From Bacteroidota bacterium (GTDB lineage: Bacteria > Bacteroidota > Bacteroidia > Bacteroidales > FEN-979), in assembly GCA_016868575.1 (NCBI GenBank), contig VGGL01000017.1, positions 1 through 38,337 on the forward strand: a stretch of DNA of 38,337 bases, written 5' to 3'. Position numbers and translations under genes: made by a program. The notes below the pieces were generated by a model. That model did not search any database and was not told the origin of the DNA. It saw only the letters and a list, made by a program, of their open reading frames with translations. Below are positions 17,119 through 23,751 of this stretch, piece after piece. Within the stretch, counting starts at the first letter, position 1, and each line of letters opens with the position of its first letter.

Positions 17119-18051
17119 ATGCAATACAAGGATTATTACCAGGTACTGGGCATTGAAAAAAGCGCTACACAGGATGAGATCAAGAAGAAATACCGGAAGC
17201 TGGCCATGAAGTATCATCCGGATAAAAACCCGGGCGACAAGTCTGCGGAGGAGAAGTTCAAAGAGATCTCAGAGGCAAATGAAGTCTTGAGCGATCCCGA
17301 GAAGCGGAAAAAATACGATAGGCTGGGCTCCAATTGGAAAGCGTACGAGCAATCAGGCGGATATCAGCAGGGCAATGACTTTTCGCAATGGGCCAACACC
17401 GGTGGATCGCAATACCGGCAGGGAAATTTCGAAGAAGTATTTGGCCAGAGCGGTTTTTCAGATTTCTTCGATTTCTTCTTTGGGGGAAATTACAGGCAGG
17501 CCGGGGCACGGGAGACTAAGCGGCGCGCAACGCCCGGCAGGGATTATGAGACCGAAGCCACCCTCTCCCTGCAGGAGGTCTATTTCGGTACCGATCTGAT
17601 CGTCAACCTCGACGGGGAGAAGATCCGGGTGAAAATCCGGCCTGGAGCACACGACGGGCAGGTACTTCGGGTGAAAGGCAAAGGGGGGAAAGGGGCTCGC
17701 GGCGGAGAAAGCGGTAACCTCTTTATCCGGCTTCATGTATCTTGTCAGCCAGGGCTTACCCGGAAAGCCGATGACCTCTGGGCCGATTTTCATGTGGGTC
17801 TCTATACTGCCATACTGGGCGGAAAGGCTAACATACATACTTTCAAAGGAGATGTTTCGGTGAATATTCCCGCCGGTACAGCCAATGGGAAAACCCTGCG
17901 ATTAAAGAAAATGGGTATGCCGGTTTATGGCAAAAAGGACGAATATGGCGACCTTTATATTCAGGTAACCGTCGACATCCCCCAAAACCTGTCGAAAGAA
18001 GAACAAAACCTGTTCAAAAAATTGGCGGAATTGCGGAAACAAAAGTCCTGA
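17119..18051 (+). CDS. cbpA: CbpA-like DnaJ co-chaperone
   Basis: A class B J-domain protein of 310 residues that stimulates DnaK. The J domain occupies residues 1-70 with the invariant HPD at 33-35. A glycine/phenylalanine-rich stretch follows (about 75-130, including [13 protein letters not shown]). Two DnaJ C-terminal beta domains come next, with [19 protein letters not shown] and [19 protein letters not shown]. No CxxCxGxG zinc-finger repeats are present, which separates it from DnaJ proper. The start at 17119 gives the standard family N-terminus; the frame open from 16756 overlaps the opposite-strand polymerase gene and is not credible. It is followed at 40 bases by a lipoprotein gene with its own -7 box. 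Confidence 0.9.
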   Translation: MQYKDYYQVLGIEKSATQDEIKKKYRKLAMKYHPDKNPGDKSAEEKFKEISEANEVLSDPEKRKKYDRLGSNWKAYEQSGGYQQGNDFSQWANTGGSQYRQGNFEEVFGQSGFSDFFDFFFGGNYRQAGARETKRRATPGRDYETEATLSLQEVYFGTDLIVNLDGEKIRVKIRPGAHDGQVLRVKGKGGKGARGGESGNLFIRLHVSCQPGLTRKADDLWADFHVGLYTAILGGKANIHTFKGDVSVNIPAGTANGKTLRLKKMGMPVYGKKDEYGDLYIQVTVDIPQNLSKEEQNLFKKLAELRKQKS

Positions 18052-18059
18052 AGTATTAT

Positions 18060-18067
18060 TACTTTTG
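18060..18067 (+). promoter_or_regulatory. -7 promoter box of the coiled-coil lipoprotein gene
   Basis: TACTTTTG is an exact TAnnTTTG match, 24 bases before the ATG at 18092. The nearest TTG upstream (18031) is 26 bases away, wider than usual. Confidence 0.45.
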
Positions 18068-18091
18068 CACATCTTTTTAAAATCCAAACCT

Positions 18092-18970
18092 ATGAAAAAG
18101 TTATTCCTGTTTGCCCTCATCATTCCCTTCCTTTTCGGATGCGGAAACAAAAAAGAAATGGAACGTTTGCAAGCTGTTAATGATAGCTTGATGAATATCT
18201 CAGATCAAAAAGACAGCACATTCAGTGATTTCATTGCTTCCCTGAACGAGATCCAGGATAATCTCGACACGATCAAGTATCGGGAGAACCTCATCAGCAT
18301 GAGCACCCAAAAAGGCGTTGAATTGAAAGAGTCTGCCAAGGACCGGATCATCCAGGATATTCAACAGATCAATGACCTGATGCAGAAAAATAAAAAGGCC
18401 ATTTCCGACCTCAGGCAGAAGATCAAGAACCTTACCGCCAAGGGAGCCGAATTTGAAAAGATGATCGCCCGGCTCAACGAAGAGATCATCCTGAAGAATA
18501 ATGAAATAGCTGCGTTGAACGACAAGCTCGCCAAGCTGAACATCGCCCTGGAGCAAAGCAACATCGCCATCGATACCCTCTCCGGGAAAGTTGGTAAACA
18601 AGCTTCCAAAATCAAAGACCAGGAAGACATGATCGGAAAACAAGCCGAAGAACTGGCCACCGCCTACTACATCATGGGCACCCGCAAAGACTTGAAAAAA
18701 GCCAATATCATTGACGACAAAGGGGGCTTCATCGGGATTGGAAAGAAACAAACACTGAAATCTGACGTCCAGACCGATCTGTTTACCAAGATCAATATCT
18801 ACAAGGTAAAGAGCATCCCTGTAGTCGCCAGGAAGATCAAGATCGTCACTTCGCACCCTTCGGCATCTTATGAGATCAAGGGCGATAAGAAAAAAGTGGA
18901 TGAAGTGGTGATCCTCAATGCAAAGGACTTTTGGAGCAGCTCGAAATACCTGGTTATTATTCTCGAATAA
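18092..18970 (+). CDS. Coiled-coil lipoprotein of unknown function
   Basis: A 292-residue predicted lipoprotein. The signal peptide MKKLFLFALIIPFLFGC ends in a lipobox with Cys17. From about residue 22 to 190 the protein is a long heptad-rich coiled coil (for example NNEIAALNDKLAKLNIALEQ). A short C-terminal globular part of about 90 residues follows, including IDDKGGFIGIGKKQTLKSD and VTSHPSASYEIKG, which I recognise as a recurring tail in Bacteroidota lipoproteins. It probably spans part of the periplasm while anchored to a membrane. The inactive EEP-like gene starts only 17 bases after the stop, so they are likely one operon. The function is unknown. Confidence 0.8.
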   Translation: MKKLFLFALIIPFLFGCGNKKEMERLQAVNDSLMNISDQKDSTFSDFIASLNEIQDNLDTIKYRENLISMSTQKGVELKESAKDRIIQDIQQINDLMQKNKKAISDLRQKIKNLTAKGAEFEKMIARLNEEIILKNNEIAALNDKLAKLNIALEQSNIAIDTLSGKVGKQASKIKDQEDMIGKQAEELATAYYIMGTRKDLKKANIIDDKGGFIGIGKKQTLKSDVQTDLFTKINIYKVKSIPVVARKIKIVTSHPSASYEIKGDKKKVDEVVILNAKDFWSSSKYLVIILE

Positions 18971-18987
18971 GCTGATTTGCCAGTCCC

Positions 18988-19980
18988 ATGCATAACAGCA
19001 TTCTTTTTCTGATATTATTTTATCTCATCTGGCCTGCTGCCGGGGTTACACAACCCCGGCAGACGGATGCCAGGACGCTGAAAGAAGTAAAAGTCGTCTT
19101 TTACAATACCGGATACTTATTCGATGCTTCCAACGACAAAACTTCAGCCGACGACAATATCCTCCCCCCGGTTTGGACCAAGGAAAGATACCTCAAAAAG
19201 GTCTTTCAAACCGGGAAGATCCTCACGGCCATCGATAGCCTGAATCTACCTCCGCTGATCGGCCTGTCAGGAATAGAAAATGCAAAAGTGCTGAAGCAGC
19301 TGATCAAATACCCCGGCTTGAAACGGGGAGCCTACAAATACATCCACACTGAAGGAAAAGATCCTAAAGGCCTTGATCCGGCCATGTTATATTCTACCGG
19401 GCAGTTTCGGCCAACCCGCCAGCAATTGTATGTTCCTGATCAGGCAGATTACTCCGGCAAAGGAATACTGTATGCCGAAATGGTTCATATACCTACCGGC
19501 GATACGATCCACGTGTTTGTGAATCAGTGGAACACACGCTATGATGCGGATACTTCGGTGGTCTCCAGGAACCTGGAAGCCAAAACGCTGAAAACACTCA
19601 CCGATAACATTTTTGCGGCCAGAATGAATGCCGCCATCCTCCTGTTGGGTGATTTCAATGAACCTCCCAATGGGAAAACCCTTACATCCCAGCTTCAGTC
19701 GAACAGGTTTGCCCCTCCCTTGCATATCAAGACATTCTACAACTTTTTTTATAAGAACCTGGATAAACATGAAGTTACCTATTTGGGTGTCCCTCCCCGT
19801 CTGACCGACCAGATCCTTGTTTCTACCTGGCTGGCCACCTCCAGGGGATTGCGGATGAAAACACCGGATGGTTTTATCTTTAAACCGGAATGGTTATCGC
19901 TGAAGCCGGAGATAGAAAATCTGCATGGTGTTGATACCCAGGTTCACCTGCCGGTCTATATCATCCTGGGATATAGATAG
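18988..19980 (+). CDS. Secreted EEP-fold protein, probably catalytically inactive
   Basis: A 330-residue protein with a signal peptide (about 1-20) and the endonuclease/exonuclease/phosphatase fold. It aligns along its length with the intact nuclease at 22577-23644. The alignment shows loss of active-site residues. Glu of the YNLEN motif becomes Gly42. Glu of GLSEVEN becomes Gly95. His of VNHW becomes Gln180. Asp of the terminal SDH becomes Val319. Retained residues are Asn40, Asp130, Asp222, Asn224 and His320. A metal-dependent nuclease needs most of the lost groups, so I infer a binding or scaffold role. The reading frame is intact and the hydrophobic core segments are conserved, which argues against a decaying gene. 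It follows the coiled-coil lipoprotein and converges with the MORN-like gene. Confidence 0.75.
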   Translation: MHNSILFLILFYLIWPAAGVTQPRQTDARTLKEVKVVFYNTGYLFDASNDKTSADDNILPPVWTKERYLKKVFQTGKILTAIDSLNLPPLIGLSGIENAKVLKQLIKYPGLKRGAYKYIHTEGKDPKGLDPAMLYSTGQFRPTRQQLYVPDQADYSGKGILYAEMVHIPTGDTIHVFVNQWNTRYDADTSVVSRNLEAKTLKTLTDNIFAARMNAAILLLGDFNEPPNGKTLTSQLQSNRFAPPLHIKTFYNFFYKNLDKHEVTYLGVPPRLTDQILVSTWLATSRGLRMKTPDGFIFKPEWLSLKPEIENLHGVDTQVHLPVYIILGYR

Positions 19981-19982
19981 GG

Positions 19983-20426
19983 TTATTCCTCCGAGGTAAA
20001 ACTTACCCCTTTCCCATAGTCGACCTCCTTGACCATCCCCCCTTTCTGGTCATAATATCGCCATTTGCCGGCGATCAAGCCATTCCGGTAAAAGCCTTCA
20101 TACCGTTTGATGCCGTTCTCGTACCAGGTGGAACGCGGACCATCACTCACACCACGCTTGAAATACCCTTCACTCCAACGCTTCCCGTCGGGATAGAAAT
20201 AAACCCAGTGCCCATGGCGTTTGCCATCTTCGTATTCCCCTTCAAATTCAATCTTGCCATGGCGATAATAAGCCAGTTCCCGCACCAAATCCTGGCTTTT
20301 TCCCTTCACATAATGAATCAGTTTGGGTGATCCGTCAGGGTATGATTCTTTCACAACACGTTCAACAGAAGTATTGCAGGAAAAGAAAAACGGGATGATC
20401 AGCAAGGCAAACAGGGTCTTGTTCAT
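19983..20426 (-). CDS. MORN/YwqK-like repeat lipoprotein
   Basis: A 147-residue predicted lipoprotein (lipobox FFSC, Cys17) made of short repeats of about 20-23 residues. Examples are GEYEDGKRHGHWVYFYPDGK, then GYFKRGVSDGPRSTWYENG and GFYRNGLIAGKWRYYDQKG. These match the MORN_2/YwqK repeat family, which is frequent in Bacteroidota and often mislabelled as an antitoxin. No toxin gene is adjacent. The gene follows dihydroorotase after 12 bases and likely shares its transcript. Its function is unknown. Confidence 0.8.
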   Translation of the reverse strand: MNKTLFALLIIPFFFSCNTSVERVVKESYPDGSPKLIHYVKGKSQDLVRELAYYRHGKIEFEGEYEDGKRHGHWVYFYPDGKRWSEGYFKRGVSDGPRSTWYENGIKRYEGFYRNGLIAGKWRYYDQKGGMVKEVDYGKGVSFTSEE

Positions 20427-20438
20427 TTGCGTGTGTTT

Positions 20439-21803
20439 TCAGGATTCAAACAATAATGGTTGTCCATGGCCCGGTTCGGAGAATGTACCTTGATCATAGA
20501 CCAGCTGTCCGTTTACAAAAGTATGGGTGACAGCAGCATGAAATATTTGTCCTTCGAACGGGCTCCATCCGCAATGGTATAAGATGTTCTCCCGTGTCAC
20601 ACGCCAGGGGGACTGAAGATCGACCAATACCAGGTCGGCATGGTATCCTTCCCGGATGAACCCGCGGCGACGGATGCGGTACAACTCAGCAGGCGCATGG
20701 CACATTTTGTTTACCAAAGTGGTTAAGGTAAGATGTCCCATCCCTGCAAGTTCCAGCATTAACGGCAAGGCATGCTGCACCAATGGCCCTCCCGACGGGC
20801 AATGGAGATATGCTCTGCCTTTCTCTTCCATCGTATGCGGCGCATGGTCGGTAGCGACAATGTCGATTCGCCCATCATGCAAGGCTTTACGTAGTTGATC
20901 CCGGTCAGCAGATGTCTTGATCGCCGGATTCCACTTGATCCGGTTCCCCAGTGTTTTGTAATCTTCATCGCAAAACCAGAGATGATGAACACATGCCTCG
21001 GCAGTGATTTTTTTCTGACGGACCTCATTTCCGGGCTGCAACAGGGTGAGTTCCCTGGCGGTGGAGAGGTGCAGGATATGCAACCGTGTTCCGCAACGGT
21101 TGGCAAGGTCTATGGCACGGGCCGTTGAAACGTAACAGGCTTCTTCACTCCGGATCAACGGATGTGCTTCCGGAGGGATGGCCTCTCCAAATCGCTCTTT
21201 CCATTGATGAAGGTTGTTTCGGATGATCGACTCATCTTCACTGTGGATGGCAACCAGGGTTTGCGCCCCGGAGAATATTTTTTCGAGTGTTTCAGGGGCA
21301 TCCACCAACATATTACCGGTCGAGGCGCCAAGAAATACTTTGATACCACAAACCCTTGATGGATCGACTTTTTCTATCTCAGCCGGATTGTCGTTGGTTG
21401 CGCCAAGAAAGAAAGCATAATTGCACCAGGAAGTCTCCGATGCGAGCCGGTTTTTTTCTTCCAGCAAGGTATTGGAGGTGGTCTGTGGCACTGTGTTCGG
21501 CATATCCATGAAGGAGGTGATGCCTCCTGCCACTGCAGCCCGGCTCTCCGAAAAGAAGTTTCCTTTATGGGTCAACCCGGGCTCCCGGAAATGAACCTGG
21601 TCGTCGATTACCCCAGGCATCAGTACTTTTCCGGTGGCATCAATGGGTGTGTAACCGGTAGGGATTTCAGGGGTAAGCCGGTCTTTTGCCAACCCGGAAG
21701 AGTGCCGGATGATCTTTTCGATTAATCCATCCCGGATCAGGACATCTCCCATGAAGTCTTCACCTTCATTGATGATGCGGGCGGAAGCGATGAAGTACTT
21801 CAT
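20439..21803 (-). CDS. pyrC: Dihydroorotase (or related amidohydrolase), class I
   Basis: A 454-residue amidohydrolase that closes N-carbamoyl-aspartate to dihydroorotate in pyrimidine synthesis. The first metal motif reads DDQVHFREPG (residues 67-76). The likely carboxylated lysine is in CGIKVFLGASTGN, and later metal ligands are in IHSEDE, LHILHLSTARE and ATDHAPHT. The first histidine of the usual HxH pair is a glutamine (Gln69), a state I recall from Bacteroidota dihydroorotases but cannot verify here. The start at 21803 matches the family N-terminus (MKYFIASARIIN) and leaves 7 bases after the preceding glycosyltransferase. The cluster order synthase, dihydroorotase, small lipoprotein looks like a conserved Bacteroidota arrangement. 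Confidence 0.85.
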   Translation of the reverse strand: MKYFIASARIINEGEDFMGDVLIRDGLIEKIIRHSSGLAKDRLTPEIPTGYTPIDATGKVLMPGVIDDQVHFREPGLTHKGNFFSESRAAVAGGITSFMDMPNTVPQTTSNTLLEEKNRLASETSWCNYAFFLGATNDNPAEIEKVDPSRVCGIKVFLGASTGNMLVDAPETLEKIFSGAQTLVAIHSEDESIIRNNLHQWKERFGEAIPPEAHPLIRSEEACYVSTARAIDLANRCGTRLHILHLSTARELTLLQPGNEVRQKKITAEACVHHLWFCDEDYKTLGNRIKWNPAIKTSADRDQLRKALHDGRIDIVATDHAPHTMEEKGRAYLHCPSGGPLVQHALPLMLELAGMGHLTLTTLVNKMCHAPAELYRIRRRGFIREGYHADLVLVDLQSPWRVTRENILYHCGWSPFEGQIFHAAVTHTFVNGQLVYDQGTFSEPGHGQPLLFES

Positions 21804-21810
21804 ATGGGTA

Positions 21811-22593
21811 TCAGGCAACCTTGCGGTAAGGTTTCAACCAACTCTTGATTTTCAGGCTGATCACCCCGAAGATGGCTTCTTTAAAGATCCCCTTGCTCAT
21901 TTTGGAAACGCCTTCTGTCCGGTCGGTGAAGATGATCGGCACTTCCACGATGCGGAATCCCAGCTTCCATGCGGTAAATTTCATCTCAATCTGGAAGGCA
22001 TACCCGATGAAACGGATTTGATCAAGGTTGATGGCTTGCAGTACCTTGCGGGTGTAACATTTGAATCCGGCGGTGGTATCCCGGATACTCATGCCCGTTA
22101 TCAGGCGGACGTATGCGGAGGCGTAGTATGACATCAGCACCCTTCCCATCGGCCAGTTTACCACATTCACCCCTCCGATATACCTCGAGCCGATGGCCAG
22201 GTCAGCGCCGTCATCCTTGCAGGCAAAGTAAAGCCGGATGAGGTCATCAGGGTTGTGGGAAAAATCGGCATCCATCTCGAAGATATATTGGTAATCTCGC
22301 TGCAATGCCCATTTGAACCCGTGGATGTAAGCCGTTCCCAGACCCAGTTTGCCTTTCCGCTCTTCCATGAAGAGGCGGTCGGGGAACGCCGAGATCAGGG
22401 ATCGGACAATGGCTGCCGTTCCATCCGGGGAATTGTCCTCGATGATCAGGATGTCGAAAGGTTTCTCGAGCGAGAAGACCTTGCGGATCATCTTCTCGAT
22501 ATTCTCCTTTTCGTTGTATGTGGGTATGATGATGATGCTGTCAGACACGGAGCAGGATATTAGGTTCTTGACTAATCTATCTTTGTTGGTCAC
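21811..22593 (-). CDS. Polyprenol monophosphomannose synthase-like GT2
   Basis: A 260-residue GT-A transferase of the DPM1 type. It moves mannose or another hexose from a nucleotide sugar to polyprenyl phosphate, giving a lipid-linked donor for periplasmic glycosylation. Motifs are IIIIPTYNEKENI, IIEDNSPDGT, YIFEMDADFSHNP and the GSRYIGG segment. There is no C-terminal membrane domain, so it is the soluble bacterial/archaeal form. The ATG at 22593 gives 16 bases of overlap with the nuclease gene; a GTG at 22548 (giving a start right before the fold) is an alternative. It lies between an EEP nuclease and dihydroorotase on one probable transcript. Confidence 0.85.
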   Translation of the reverse strand: MTNKDRLVKNLISCSVSDSIIIIPTYNEKENIEKMIRKVFSLEKPFDILIIEDNSPDGTAAIVRSLISAFPDRLFMEERKGKLGLGTAYIHGFKWALQRDYQYIFEMDADFSHNPDDLIRLYFACKDDGADLAIGSRYIGGVNVVNWPMGRVLMSYYASAYVRLITGMSIRDTTAGFKCYTRKVLQAINLDQIRFIGYAFQIEMKFTAWKLGFRIVEVPIIFTDRTEGVSKMSKGIFKEAIFGVISLKIKSWLKPYRKVA

Positions 22594-23644
22594 TGCTTTT
22601 CGGAGGTTGTACGTCTTTTAAAGCCTCTTTCACGATGAAGATATACACCGGCAAATGATCACTGTACCCCCCGGCATAAGCTCCACCGGCAAAGGTCCTG
22701 AATGGATATCCGGCGTACTGTCCTTCTTTCTGCAAAAGAAATTTCTTACTGAAAACGTTGGCTTTGTAAAATTTGTATGTTGAACGGTCATTTCCAAGCA
22801 AGGCGTGCGAAACAATGACCTGGTCGAACAGGTTCCAGGAATCGCGGTAGGCAAGGGATCCGACACCATCTTTGAACATCTGCCACATGGGGTTGAAGAG
22901 ATCAGATGGTCCGACGTCTTTTTGCCTGCCTATTGCGTTCAGTTGTTTGAAAACGCTGGGGTCAACCGGGTCATCATTCAGGTCGCCCATCACGATGATC
23001 TTGCTTTGGGGGTCGAGTTTGAGCAGCGAATCGACCAGGTATCGGGCCAGCCTGGCAGCTTCCATTCTGAATTCCGGGGCATTGCCACGGGAGGGCCAGT
23101 GGTTGACGATGACGGTGAGGGGTTCTCCGTTAAAATTGCCAGTGACCACCAGTTGGTCGCGGGTGAGAAAATCGGGCCGGTCATGGATGTACAGCCGGGC
23201 AGACATGCTGCTTGTGACGGTAAAAACCGAAGGTTTATAAAGCAGTGCCACATCGACCCCGCGCCGGTCGGGCGAATCTGCGTGAACGATCTGGTACCCC
23301 GCCGGCTTCATCGCCGTAGTCCGGATGAGATCTTCCAATACCCCCCGGTTTTCCACCTCCGACAAGCCAATGATCGAAGGGCCTCCCTTTACCATCTCCC
23401 CTCCAACCTGAACAATCACTTCCGACATATTGTCCAGCTTTTTCCGGTACCGTTCCGACGTCCATTGGTTGGCGCCCGTGGGAAGGAACTCTTCATCATC
23501 GGTCAGCGGATCATCAATGGTATCGAAGATGTTTTCAAGATTATAGAACGCAATGCAGCCGACAATAGCTTTTTTCTCCTGATCCTGTGCTGTCATCGAA
23601 AGCCAGGAGAGCAACAGGAATATGAACAGTGATGTTTTTTTCAT
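22577..23644 (-). CDS. Secreted endonuclease/exonuclease/phosphatase-family nuclease
   Basis: A 355-residue exported EEP-family enzyme (signal peptide about 1-19, ending SMTAQ). All core residues are present: Asn35 and Glu37 in YNLEN, Glu96 in GLSEVEN, Asp131 in RRGVDVALLY, His182 in VNHWPSR, Asp221 and Asn223 in GDLND, and Asp329-His330 in SDHLPV. The family cuts DNA or RNA or removes phosphate from nucleotides or lipids, using magnesium. A nuclease is the usual label for this Bacteroidota subgroup. It is divergent from the TonB receptor across about 107 bases holding two promoter boxes, and overlaps the start of the GT2 gene. Substrate is inferred. Confidence 0.85.
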   Translation of the reverse strand: MKKTSLFIFLLLSWLSMTAQDQEKKAIVGCIAFYNLENIFDTIDDPLTDDEEFLPTGANQWTSERYRKKLDNMSEVIVQVGGEMVKGGPSIIGLSEVENRGVLEDLIRTTAMKPAGYQIVHADSPDRRGVDVALLYKPSVFTVTSSMSARLYIHDRPDFLTRDQLVVTGNFNGEPLTVIVNHWPSRGNAPEFRMEAARLARYLVDSLLKLDPQSKIIVMGDLNDDPVDPSVFKQLNAIGRQKDVGPSDLFNPMWQMFKDGVGSLAYRDSWNLFDQVIVSHALLGNDRSTYKFYKANVFSKKFLLQKEGQYAGYPFRTFAGGAYAGGYSDHLPVYIFIVKEALKDVQPPKSSDQQR

Positions 23645-23667
23645 TTTGCGGATTTTGGAATATTTTG

Positions 23668-23675
23668 CAAAGATA
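23668..23675 (-). promoter_or_regulatory. -7 promoter box of the secreted nuclease gene
   Basis: The minus strand reads TATCTTTG, an exact TAnnTTTG match, 23 bases before the ATG at 23644. It faces away from the TonB-receptor promoter box 27 bases off, so regulators could act on both. Confidence 0.45.
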
Positions 23676-23702
23676 ACGATAAGGCTGTATCAGTAAAAGT
23701 AA

Positions 23703-23710
23703 TAACTTTG
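23703..23710 (+). promoter_or_regulatory. -7 promoter box of the TonB-receptor operon
   Basis: TAACTTTG matches TAnnTTTG and lies 41 bases before the preferred ATG at 23752. A -33 TTG is not evident. Confidence 0.45.
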
Positions 23711-23751
23711 TCACCCTTTTTTTAATGCGAATAATAAAATCAGATACCAAT

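Noticed and set aside
19983-20426. MORN/YwqK-like protein as the antitoxin of a toxin-antitoxin pair
   Set aside because: The label is common in automatic annotation, but this protein has a lipoprotein signal, and neither neighbour is a small toxin.
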